From: Populus alba
Lineage: Eukaryota > Streptophyta > Magnoliopsida > Malpighiales > Salicaceae
Direction: 5' to 3'
NCBI RefSeq assembly: GCF_005239225.2
Contig: NC_133299.1
Span: forward strand, 10,792,967-10,856,966
DNA length: 64,000 bases
Shown: in pieces, positions 12,044 to 20,660 of the stretch
How the letters are laid out: the number at the start of each line of letters is the position of its first letter
Position numbering within the stretch: position 1 is the stretch's first letter
Position numbers and translations under genes: made by a program
The notes under the pieces: model-generated
Told to the model about the DNA's origin: nothing
The model's input: the letters and a program-made list of their open reading frames with translations, nothing else
Databases searched by the model: none

Positions 12044-12924
12044 GAGGCACTTACCATGTATTGAGGCATCTTGGTTTCCAGATCAAGATCATGCTCTTGC
12101 TTTCTCTCTTTGTATTGCTTATGTCTTGCTTTCATTAATATCAAGTTTATGCATTTCATTTCCTTTCCTTTACTTAGTTAACCTCTTTCTCATTTATGTT
12201 CTTATCTTATTCATTTATGTTTCTTTCTTTCATTATGTTCAGCTAAGTTAATTATGTCAAGGTGAAAAGGGTACACTAATGGTGTAAGAATAAGTATAGT
12301 ATAAATTTAACATGGACCTTAACGTTGGATACTAACATGTTTTATATTTGTTATCTTGTTCACTTTTAATACTTTGCTTGTTAAATGGTTAATCTATATT
12401 TATGTTGTATAAAATTTGGTACAACAAATACTTGGCACTTTCATAGCCCATACTGTATGGTATAACCGACACCTGAGCTATGAAAGGAACTTGATTTGTT
12501 GTTAACATAAGTTATAATCATTAATGCCTGCCAACATTTACAAGTATTAGCTTTATTCGAATAAGATAACTAATGTAATCATGTTAACAATTTATAATCT
12601 GATTGGAACCTCCTTTATGTGTGGTTTCCAATTGAGTAATAAGAATTTATACTATACTTGTTTGAAGTACCATTAGTGAATCTTCTAACCTTGACATTTG
12701 TTTTTATCGTTGTTTAATCCTTACATTAATCTTTCATCTCAAAGTTCTCATTAATTTCTTCATCTTTATCTTCTTTTATTATTATTGTTTACATTATGTT
12801 TATATTATATAATATATCTCTTTGATCTTTTCATAAACTCAGTATATAGGCTGGAAACCTGTGACCCGATCTTTTAGATCATTCTCAGGTATAACAACGC
12901 CACGTACTGAGTATTATTATTAAT

Positions 12925-12961
12925 ATTTATTATTATTGTTGTTGTTGTTGTTGTTGTTGTT

Positions 12962-12996
<35 letters not shown>

Positions 12997-13000
12997 ATTA
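12925..13000. repeat. Trinucleotide microsatellite in the LTR
   Basis: (TTA)n passing into (GTT)n. The same LTR position holds (TTA)n at 38539-38640, (AAC)n at 34861-34925 and (TTA)n at 53288-53330 in the related elements. Confidence 0.85.
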
Positions 13001-13124
13001 TTGTTATTTATAATTTGTACAATTAATCTCTTTGTGGTTCGACCCCGGTCTTGCCGGGTTATTTATTACTTCGACACTCCTGCATTTGGGAGAAGACATC
13101 AATCTTTTGGTCGTGTCAAGTTTT

Positions 13125-13142
13125 TGACGCCGTTGCCGGGGA
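13125..13142 (+). promoter_or_regulatory. Element A primer-binding site (tRNA-Asp type)
   Basis: TGACGCCGTTGCCGGGGA, one mismatch from the tRNA-Asp complement. Element D keeps the perfect match. Confidence 0.8.
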
Positions 13143-13348
13143 GGTAAATTCTTGTATAAATTATAATATTTATTTTATTTTCACTTTTCAATTTTTTTTT
13201 TCTAACTCTTGTTTCTTTTTTTTTTTGTTTTGTTTCTTCTTCTTCTTCTCTTTTCTTCCTTTTATTCTCCTCTTACACGTGCATGACAGTTTGGTCACGT
13301 ACATTAAGTGGTCGACTTTGTAGGGTATCCTCATCATTTTCAGAAAAT

Positions 13349-14830
13349 ATGGCCGAAGAAGATAATCAATCGCTTCATAATGAGAATAATGAGAATAACC
13401 GTATGAGAATACTTAAAGATCACATGAATCCCACAAGAACAAGTGCACCCTCATGCATAGCTTTCCCTCCTGATGCATCTCATTTTAATTTTAAGCCAGG
13501 CATTATTCAACTTTTACCATCTTTTTATGACTTAGACTTAGAAAATCCATACTTGCATTTAAGGGAATTTGAGGAGGTCTGTAATACCTATAATGACTCA
13601 AATTGTAGCATGAACACTATTAGATTAAAGCTTTTTCCTTTTTCATTAAAAGATAAAGCTAAAACATGGCTACAAAATTTAAGACCAGGATCTATTCGTG
13701 CTTGGGATGAAATGCAACAACAATTTTTAAAAAAGTTTTTTCCGTCTCATAGAACAAACTCTTTCAAAAGACAAATCATCACTTTCACTTAAAAGCCAGG
13801 AGAAACATTTTACCAATGTTGGGATAGGTATCGAGACTTGCTTAATACTTGCCCTCATCATGGTTTTGAAACATGGAGATTAGTTTCACATTTTTATGAA
13901 GGTTTAACACCTAGAGATAGGCAAATGGTTGAATTGATGTGCAATGGAACTTTTGAAGATAAAGACCCTAATGAAGCAATGGAGTACCTAGACTTGCTAG
14001 CCGAAAATGCTCAAAATTAGGACACCATAGGTACTTATGAGGCACCAAGTAAAACTCAACCTCATACATCTAGTGGAGGTATGCACAACCTTAGGGAAGA
14101 TCATGACCTCCAAGCCAAGTTTGCATCTTTAGCTAGAAAAGTCGAAGCGCTTGAATTGAAAAAGAGTGGTCACTTAAAATCTGTTCAAGACATTGTGTGT
14201 CAAATCTGTGAAACCAAGGAACACTCAACAAATGAGTGTCCAACTTTGCCTTCTTTTAAGGAATGCCTCCATGAACAAGCTCATGCTTTAAACAGTTTCC
14301 AAAGGCCCAACCATAACCCATACTCACAAACGCATAACCCTGGTTGGAGAAATCACCCAAATTTCAGTTGGAAGAGTGATAGCAACAATGCACAAACTTC
14401 ACAGCCACCGTTTCAAGCACACCATAATTTTCAAAATTCTCATGGATATGCACCTCCTTATGCTCCACCTCCTAGAAGAAATCTTGAGGAAACATTGCAT
14501 GCATTCATTGAAAAGCAAGAGGCAATCAACACTCAACTTGCTCAAGGCATGACAGATTTTAAAGATACTCTTGCAAAGTTAACATCTGCTCTCAGTTTCC
14601 AAGAGAGAGGTAAGTTTCCATCTCAACCACAACAAAATCCAAAGGGGCAATACAATGCAAATACGAGTAGTTCTGGAAGCCAACACATGGATCAAGTCAA
14701 ATCAGTCATCACTCTTCGTAGTGGTAAGGTTATTGAAAAACCTATTCTTGAACCTTGTGAGAAAGATGATGAGTCTATCTCTGAGGGTAAGGAAGGGGTT
14801 GAACCTGAACATTGCAAAGAAAAAGGCTGA
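13349..14830 (+). pseudogene. Element A gag
   Basis: ATG at 13349 (MAEEDNQSLHNENNEN). The capsid part shows FNFKPGIIQLLPSFYDLDLENPYLHLREFEE and LKLFPFSLKDKAKTWL. There is a CCHC knuckle, CQICETKEHSTNEC, and the Athila-type stretch NPYSQTHNPGWRNHPNFSW. Disabling changes against D are a CAA to TAA stop near 13790, a TGG to TAG stop near 14018 and a one-base insertion near 14825 that ends the frame. The product would have formed the particle shell and bound RNA; as it stands it is not translatable in full. Confidence 0.85.
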
Positions 14831-16190
14831 TTCCCCGCCAGCACTTCCATTTCCTCATGCCATGACCAAATAAAGGAAAGTCAATCACAACTCTGAAATC
14901 ATTGAAACTTTCAAACAGGTAAGGATCAATATACCTTTGTTGGATGCTATTAAACAGGTTCCTTCTTATGCTAAATTTTTAAAAGATCTGTGCACTATGA
15001 AGAGAAAACTGAATGTGAAAAAGAAAGCCTTTTTAGCCGAACAAGTAAGTGTCATTCTTCATAACAATAATGCTTTGAAATATAAAGACCCTGGTTGTCC
15101 TACAATTTCTTGCTTTATTGGAGAACATAAAATTGAAAGAGCCTTACTTGATCTTGGAGCTAGTGTGAATTTACTTCCATATTCAGTCTTTCAGAGTCTT
15201 AATCTAGGTGAGTTAAAACCAACCTCTATAACTCTTTTACTTGCTGATAGATCTGTAAAAGTGCCTAGAGGAATAGTTGAGGATGTGTTAGTACAAGTCG
15301 ATAAATTCATTTACCTTGTAGATTTTGTTGTCTTGGATACACAACCTGTTGAAGCATGTAATTCAATTCCTGTCATTTTAGGATGTCCATTTCTTGCCAC
15401 TTCTAATGCATTGATTAATTGTAGGAATGGACTGATAAAGCTATCATTTGGAAACATGACATTGGAGATGAATATTTTCAACATTTACAAGCAACCTGGA
15501 GATGATAATGATTTACAGGAAGTGGACTTTATTGAAAAATTAGTTCATGATCAATTTCAAACCACTTCTATTGAAACTGAGATTGATGAATCTGATGATT
15601 TGCAAATGGTCTATTTTCAAGAAGAATCAAAGGCATGCAATTGGAGACCACAAATTAAAGAATTGCCACCACGATCAATTGAGCCCATACCTTCAAGTGT
15701 TCAACCACCAAAACCTGAATTGAAGCCGTTACCATTTAATCTCAAATACTTATTTTTGGGAGAAAATAAAACTTTTCCGGTAATAATCTCTTCCAAACTT
15801 AATGCACATCAAGAAGGTAAGTTATTACAGACTCTGAAAATGCACAAAAATGCATTAGGATGGACCATAGCTGACATAAAAGGAATTAGCCCTTTGATTT
15901 GCACACACAGGATTTATTTGGAGGAAAATGCTAAACCCTCTAGAGAAATACAACGAAGGCTTAATCCTAATATGAAAGAAGTAGTGAAAAATGAAGTCAT
16001 TAAGCTTCTAGATAATGGAATCATTAATCCTATTTCTGACAACAAATGGGTAAGTCCTACCCAAGTTGTACCGAAAAAGTCTGGAGTCACTGTGATAACA
16101 AATGAGAAAAATGAGTTAATTCCAACGAGGACTGTTAAGGATAATATTAACCAACACCAAAATCTGTTAAGGATGTTAGATCATTCTTAG
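14831..16190 (+). pseudogene. Element A protease and RT fragment with the RT core deleted
   Basis: The protease region has the catalytic stretch ALLDLGASVNLLPYSVF (about 15140-15190) followed by LLLADRSVKVPRGIVEDVLVQVD and ILGCPFL. RT begins normally ([29 protein letters not shown]), but after PTRT the sequence jumps to the region just before the RNase H tether ([15 protein letters not shown] equivalents). This removes the template-binding and FVDD catalytic parts kept in D. The short repeat GTTAAGGAT lies on both sides of the junction (about 16134 and 16168), suggesting repair between short repeats. A TAA near 14872 also interrupts the frame. The polymerase is dead. Confidence 0.85.
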
Positions 16191-16816
16191 GACATGCTGG
16201 TTTTTACAGAAGGTTCATCAAAGATTTTAGTGTAATAACTAAGCCCTTGAGTAACCTTCTAACAAAGGATAATATTTTTGAATGGACTGAACATTGTGAA
16301 GAAGCCTTTGTTAAACTTAAAAACTTGCTTACTTCTGCTCCTGTCATTCAACCTCCTGATTGGTCATTACCTTTTGAAATAATGTGTGACGCTAGTGATT
16401 ATGCCGTGGGTGCTGTCTTGGGACAAAGAAAAGATAAGAAACCTTATGTGATTTACTATGCAAGTAAAACTTTAAATAGTGCTCAAATGAATTACACCAC
16501 CACTGAAAAAGAATTACTTGCAATAGTATTTGCATGTGATAAATTCAGGTCTTATCTTGTTGGCTCACCTGTTGTTGTTTTTAGTGATCATGCAGCATTG
16601 AAATATCTTCTTTCTAAGAAAGATTCTAAGGCTAGATTGGTGCGGTGGATTTTGTTACTTCAAGAATTTGATATCACAATCAAAGACAAGAAAGGCACCG
16701 AAAATGTTGTTGCAGATCATTTGTCAAGATTGACAACAGATTCGAAATCTGACATCACACCAATCGATGACTATTTTCCCGATGAATCTTTACTTTTCGT
16801 TTCTACAATGCCTTAG
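16191..16816 (+). pseudogene. Element A RT tail and RNase H
   Basis: Encodes [12 protein letters not shown], then the RNase H domain with [46 protein letters not shown] and [11 protein letters not shown]. The acidic residues of RNase H (Asp in CDAS, Glu in EKE, Asp in SDH, Asp in ADHLSR) are all present. The frame ends at a TGG to TAG change in MPW (about 16813). In the intact element this domain removes the RNA template during reverse transcription. Confidence 0.8.
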
Positions 16817-18103
16817 TTTGCTAATATTGTTAATTTTCTTGTTTCAGGACAATTGCCAGCTCATTGGAGTACCCAAGACAAAAGAAAGTTCTTGAATGAA
16901 GTGAACTTTTATTGGGATGACCCGTATTTGTTCAAATATTGTCCTGATCAAATATTTCGAAGATGCATTCCTGACAATGAGGTAAGTAGTGTCATTAAAT
17001 TTTGTCATTCTGAGGCATGTGGGGGTCATTTCTCGTCGAAAAAAACAACTGCCAAAATCTTACAAAGTGAATTTTACTGGCCCACCATGTTCAAGAACTC
17101 ACATGCATTCTGCAAGACTTGTGAAAATTGTCAAAAATTGGGATCTATTTCAAAACTTCATATGATGCCTTTAAATCCTATTCTTGTCATTGAGATCTTT
17201 GACTGTTGGGGTATAGATTTTATGGGTCCATTTCCTCCATCATTTGGTTTCATGTACATATTAGTCGCAGTAGATTATGTTTCAAAATGGATAGAGGCAA
17301 TTCCAAGTCGAAACAATGATCACAAAACAGTGATAAAGTTTTTGAAATACAATATTTTGAGTCGATTTGGAATCCCTCGAGCCATAATAAGTGATGGTGG
17401 AACACATTTCTGCAACAAGCCATTTGCTTCTTTAATGAAGAAATATGGAATCACACACAAAGTTGCCACCCCTTATCACCCTCAAACAAGTGGACAAGTA
17501 GAGCTTGCTAATAGGGAGATCAAACAAATCTTGGAGAAAACAGTGAACCCTAATAGGAAAGACTGGTCTTTAAGACTTAATGATGCACTTTGGGCTTATC
17601 GAACTGCTTATAAAACATCATTAGGTATGTCACCTTATAGACTAGTCTATGGAAAACCTTGTCACTTGCCTGTAGAAATTGAACATAAAGCTTATTGTGC
17701 TATTAAAGCTTTCAATTCAAACCTTGATGATGCTAGTCAGTTGCGAAAATTGCAAATAAATGAGCTTGAGGAAATAAGAAATGATGCATATGACAATTCA
17801 AAAATTCATAAAGCAAGAATTAAAGAGTTTCATGACAAGAAAATACTAAGAAAAACATTCAATATTGGTCAAAAAGTCTTGCTTTATAATTCTCGACTCC
17901 ATTTATTTCCTGGAAAACTAAGATCAAGATGGAGTGGTCCTTTTATTGTGAAACATGTGTATCCATATGGGGCCTGTGATATTGAGAATCCAAAGAATGG
18001 CAATGTTTTCAAGGTAAATGGGCATCGTTTGAAAGTTTATTTTGACAATTTTTCGGTTGAAAATGACTCTATTGAATTGAGTGATCCTGTATATAAAGAT
18101 TGA
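16817..18103 (+). CDS. Element A integrase region (open but detached from RT)
   Basis: A long open stretch carrying a complete integrase: zinc-binding H-H-C-C ([16 protein letters not shown]), core with [16 protein letters not shown] and [11 protein letters not shown] supplying the D, D and E, then the C-terminal domain ([40 protein letters not shown]). It ends TGA at 18103. No chromodomain is present. It would normally be cleaved from the Gag-Pol polyprotein, and there is no in-frame start of its own after the stop at ~16815, so expression is doubtful. The sequence from here to 18306 is the leader of the extra genes. Confidence 0.75.
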   Translation, partial: FANIVNFLVSGQLPAHWSTQDKRKFLNEVNFYWDDPYLFKYCPDQIFRRCIPDNEVSSVIKFCHSEACGGHFSSKKTTAKILQSEFYWPTMFKNSHAFCKTCENCQKLGSISKLHMMPLNPILVIEIFDCWGIDFMGPFPPSFGFMYILVAVDYVSKWIEAIPSRNNDHKTVIKFLKYNILSRFGIPRAIISDGGTHFCNKPFASLMKKYGITHKVATPYHPQTSGQVELANREIKQILEKTVNPNRKDWSLRLNDALWAYRTAYKTSLGMSPYRLVYGKPCHLPVEIEHKAYCAIKAFNSNLDDASQLRKLQINELEEIRNDAYDNSKIHKARIKEFHDKKILRKTFNIGQKVLLYNSRLHLFPGKLRSRWSGPFIVKHVYPYGACDIENPKNGNVFKVNGHRLKVYFDNFSVENDSIELSDPVYKD

Positions 18104-18174
18104 TTCTTTTTCTCACATTGTTTTGTGTTTTGTTGTATCTATTGTTTTGCTAGTCTCTCTTTCACCCCGGTCAA

Positions 18175-18198
18175 ATGGCGGATAACGGTACTCCGTGA
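18175..18198 (+). promoter_or_regulatory. Invariant 7-codon micro-ORF / hairpin in the leader of the extra genes
   Basis: ATGGCGGATAACGGTACTCC followed by GTGA encodes MADNGTP-stop and contains the hairpin ACGG-TACT-CCGT. The 24 nt are identical in D (29161-29184, minus), E (28131-28154, minus) and F (57421-57444), although F is badly decayed elsewhere. It lies between the integrase stop and the cysteine-rich ORF. It may be an upstream ORF or a structured RNA signal. Confidence 0.55.
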
Positions 18199-18210
18199 CT
18201 TAAGTCGGTT

Positions 18211-18246
18211 CTTTCAGTTTCCCAAATAACTGATATCTGTATATAT
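18211..18246 (+). promoter_or_regulatory. Candidate splice acceptor and TATA-like site before the cysteine-rich ORF
   Basis: GTTCTTTCAG at ~18209-18217 fits a plant 3' splice site. TATATA at 18240-18246 could instead be an internal promoter. Both are kept in D, E and F. Extra ORFs of other LTR elements can be expressed from spliced RNA. The choice is inference. Confidence 0.35.
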
Positions 18247-18306
18247 TCGTACAATTCTTAGCTCTTTCTCCCTTCTTTGAATCTCTTCTCTAATTCTCTT
18301 TTGAAA

Positions 18307-18846
18307 ATGGACACCACTCTTGAAAAGTTGAAAAGGTATTTTCCCGCTTTGCCTCCAAATGCGATTAATAAAATTTACCGTGCTAGGTGTGCAAGATTGA
18401 GGTTGTTAATGAATCATGGAGTTCCTGAAGATATTCGTTGGTTAATTGAAGCAAAGGTCCAATTATCAAGTGAGTCCTCCAATTCTTTCATTTCACACAT
18501 GCCTGGAACAGGTACAAGCACTTTTGCAAAGAAACGTCGTGCAAAACGACTGAAAGTCTGTCATAGATGGACTTGTAATGCGACGTGTCGTTCTTTAGGA
18601 ATGGTATCTGTAAACCGTGAAGATAAAATACAATTCATTAAGGATGGCCTGAGTAAAGGGTCTTTAGATAATCTTTCGTTGACCCTTGAGATGCATCCTA
18701 GTGGAGATGTGCATCGTGTAATTCATGATTTATGGCCACAATTCCATAAAGAACATGATCGACTTAGTGTTGGGAATCTGACTAAAAATGACCATGTTTG
18801 CCAGTTTTTAAGAAAACTGGATGGGAAGTCTATCCCCGACCCATAG
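18307..18846 (+). CDS. Extra ORF 1: basic cysteine-rich protein, carlavirus NABP-like
   Basis: 179 residues, ATG at 18307 (MDTTLEKLKRYFPALPPNAI). An N-terminal helical part includes NHGVPEDIRWLIEAKV (36-51). Then comes GTGTSTFAKKRRAKRLKVCH (67-86), a basic patch running into cysteines, followed by TCNATC (89-94), SVNREDKIQFIKDGLSKG (101-118) and a C-terminal tail (PSGDVHRVIHDLWPQFHKEH). This order resembles the small nucleic-acid-binding / silencing-suppressor protein of carlaviruses: VP-D-I helix, Ser-(Tyr/Phe)-Ala-Arg-rich patch, CxRC, C-x3/4-C, then F-I-x2-G. It is not a Gag knuckle, nor a classical Athila env-like protein (no signal peptide or membrane span). In this copy three residues are missing, so CHRCARWTC has become CHRWTC and one cysteine is lost. 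The homology is my recognition by motif and is not confirmed by search. Confidence 0.6.
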   Translation: MDTTLEKLKRYFPALPPNAINKIYRARCARLRLLMNHGVPEDIRWLIEAKVQLSSESSNSFISHMPGTGTSTFAKKRRAKRLKVCHRWTCNATCRSLGMVSVNREDKIQFIKDGLSKGSLDNLSLTLEMHPSGDVHRVIHDLWPQFHKEHDRLSVGNLTKNDHVCQFLRKLDGKSIPDP

Positions 18847-19097
18847 AGGGCGTTTAAGCCGTTCTTGGACGTAAAACCAAGGGAAGATGTGAGCCACAAT
18901 CACAACTACCTGTACATACATGCTTTTTCAAAATAAATAATTAATAGAGAGAGATAGAGAGAGAGTTTGTGAGACTACAGCTGAACTACATATAGGTGGT
19001 ATGATTGCATTTTCAATTTTTCATCTATAAATTCTTCTATTCCTTCCCTTCATTTCTACTCATCCCATACATTCATCAAATATAGAAATGTGTAGAA
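18847..19097 (+). promoter_or_regulatory. Spacer and candidate leader of LOG
   Basis: Contains a GA microsatellite (~18946-18966) and a TATAAAT box (19026-19032), 72 bp before the LOG ATG, followed by a CT-rich leader (CTTCTATTCCTTCCCTTCAT). The TATA-like and CT-rich parts are retained in D, E and F. This could be a captured promoter / 5' UTR. D lacks about 130 bp of the spacer. Confidence 0.4.
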
Positions 19098-19751
19098 ATG
19101 GCAGGTTCCTCAATTCATCACATAAGAAATATTTGTGTTTTCGGTGGATCCAGTCCTGGGAAAGAAAAGGAGTTTTTAGAATCAGCAAATCATCTTGGTA
19201 GGGTACTAGCTGAGAGAAAGATTCATTTAGTGTATGGGGGAGGCAGCCTTGGGTTAATGGGAGGTGTGTCAATGGCTGCATTTTTAGAAGGCAGTCAAGT
19301 TTTGGGGGTTGTCCCCAAAGCTTTAGCAAATGGAGACATCATTGGAAAAACAATTGGAGAGGAACTACAGGTCTCCACAATGTCTGACCGACTGAACGCC
19401 ATGTTTAGCCATGCTGATGCCTTCATTGCCTTACCAGGTGGTCTGGGCACATTGGAAGAGATCTTTCATATTTCATCTTGGGCCCAACTGCACTTTCACC
19501 ATAAACCTATAGGTTTGTTAAATGTTAATGGTTTTTATGATAAGTTGTTGTCTATTCTTGATCAAGCTGTGGAACACGAATTTCTAACATCTTCGGCACG
19601 ACAAATCATAATCTCTGCTACTACTGCTGAACAATTGATTGACCAACTACAATCTTTCATCCCTGTCATTGATCCCTGCATGAGTCACCTAGATTGGTCA
19701 ACTAAGGAAAGCTGTAAAAAGCTTAGATTAGATTTGAGCCTTCATCTGTGA
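19098..19751 (+). CDS. Extra ORF 2: LOG-type cytokinin riboside 5'-monophosphate phosphoribohydrolase, intronless
   Basis: 217 residues, close to the usual LOG length (~210-230), without introns. LOG enzymes release active cytokinin bases from their nucleotides in the cytosol. Key motifs: ICVFGGSSPGK (12-22), VYGGGSLGLMGGVS (45-58), VLGVVPKAL (68-76), MSDRLNAM (95-102), and the signature PGGLGTLEE (113-121). [16 protein letters not shown] follows (136-151). Arg98 and Glu121 occupy the positions of the conserved Arg and Glu of the family. The usual MHxRKxxM stretch is here MSDRLNAM, so this is a divergent LOG-like branch and activity is not certain. Plant LOG genes are normally split by several introns, so this is best explained as a processed copy taken up by the retrotransposon. 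It lies 251 bp after ORF 1, before the 3' LTR. Confidence 0.88.
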   Translation: MAGSSIHHIRNICVFGGSSPGKEKEFLESANHLGRVLAERKIHLVYGGGSLGLMGGVSMAAFLEGSQVLGVVPKALANGDIIGKTIGEELQVSTMSDRLNAMFSHADAFIALPGGLGTLEEIFHISSWAQLHFHHKPIGLLNVNGFYDKLLSILDQAVEHEFLTSSARQIIISATTAEQLIDQLQSFIPVIDPCMSHLDWSTKESCKKLRLDLSLHL

Positions 19752-19888
19752 AACCTTGTGTCTTGTGGTTTTATTAATAGCATATTATTTTGTTTTGTTA
19801 CTTATTATATTTGTTTAAGTGTGTTTCAGGTTTGTCATTGTTCGTTGTCTTAGGTGATGTCTTATATACTCTATCTTTCTACCTTAGA

Positions 19889-19904
19889 ACATTGAGGACA
19901 ATGT
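19889..19904 (+). promoter_or_regulatory. Conserved palindrome downstream of LOG
   Basis: ACATTGAGGACAATGT (stem ACATTG / CAATGT). Equivalents are at 22429-22444 (D), 26399-26414 (E, one mismatch), 59138-59153 (F, one mismatch) and 7284-7299 (C). In C it lies ~170 bp after integrase; in A it lies ~1.79 kb after. It therefore brackets the inserted two-gene module. Confidence 0.6.
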
Positions 19905-20380
19905 CTCGTTTTGGTTGGGGGAAGAGGGTAATAGTTAAAAAAAAAAAAAAAAAAAAAACCTAACCAACTAACTGTTTTTGTTTTTAAAAAACCATTTGGC
20001 AAAACTGTTATTACTAGGATGGCAGAGTAAAGAGGAATTATTCTTGAGACGCATCTTAGTAAAAATTTTCTAATGGTTATTTGCAATATTCATAACAAGG
20101 CCTATTAGAATACTTCTTGAAATATTCAGGTTTACAAACTCTCGCATTGTTATCACTTGATTCTGCTCCTATACTCATTTAACAAGTATTATTAAACCTT
20201 CATTTTCACACACACACTTCAACATATAATTGTGGGTTCTTTTGTTGGATTATTACGTTATTTATGTTCTTTTGTTGAAGGCAACAACTAAGGGAAAGGG
20301 ATAGTATATAATTTGCAAAAAAAAAAATTGATAATATTGATGATAATAAAAACATAGATAAGTTTGGTTTCGTAGCCTCC
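19905..20380 (+). other. Element A 3' region, no gene
   Basis: Non-coding, with a purine-rich run (GGTTGGGGGAAGAGGG) after the palindrome and a poly-A run at ~19938-19958. Homologous to 22000-22430 and 25890-26400 on the minus strand. Confidence 0.6.
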
Positions 20381-20632
20381 CTAACCTAAGCAATTAAGCC
20401 TGAAGGGGTGTTTTAACACCTAATACCCTAAAGTCAACTGACTTGGGAGCTATTGGCCCAAAGCTTGTTACATGGGTTAAGGAGAAAAGCTTAAGGGAAT
20501 CAAACATTGCACTATCTACGTATCAGTATCTGCAACCCGAGTTATTAAGCTCGTAGGGGTGTCTCAACACCTAATGCCCTAAGACCAACTGGTCTGGGAG
20601 TCATTAGCCTAAAACTCGTTACATGAGTTAAA
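20381..20632 (+). ncRNA. Two tandem structured RNA motifs with covarying stems
   Basis: Copy 1 (20381-20480) and copy 2 (20526-20632) share a series of hairpins. H1: GGTGT-TTTA-ACACC and GGTGT-CTCA-ACACC. H2: AAGTC-AACT-GACTT and AGACC-AACT-GGTCT, three compensated pairs, both flanked by CCC..GGG. H3: GAGC..GCTT and GAGT..ACTC with inner TTG/CAA and TTA/TAA. Loops are conserved while stems change in step. The class is unknown; I saw no hammerhead core. It may serve RNA packaging, export or translation of the element. Confidence 0.55.
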
Positions 20633-20660
20633 GATATATTGTGTTTTAAGTTGTATGTGT

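Larger units (their letters stand above)
11362..13118 (+). repeat. Element A 5' LTR
   Basis: 1757 bp, TGATTAATACTT...GGTCGTGTCA, beginning TG and ending CA. It is nearly the same as 36993-38769 apart from point changes and the microsatellite: (GTT)n at 12940-12995 here, (TTA)n at the equivalent place in the 3' LTR. A small open frame inside (12030-12251) is conserved only because the LTR is. Confidence 0.9.

Noticed and set aside
12030..12251. Conserved ~70-residue open frame (MAYKRRHLPC...) also at 24360-24572 and 37661-37882
   Set aside because: It lies inside the LTR just after the TATA box, starts at a non-ATG codon, and is conserved only as part of the LTR. Its hydrophobic tail comes from T-rich DNA.
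18307..18846. Classical Athila env-like protein or a Gag zinc knuckle
   Set aside because: No signal peptide or membrane span, and the cysteine spacing lacks the His of a CCHC knuckle.
20381..20632. Hammerhead or twister ribozyme in the hairpin clusters
   Set aside because: The conserved hammerhead core (CTGATGA...GAAA) and the twister core were not found. The paired stems do not form those folds.
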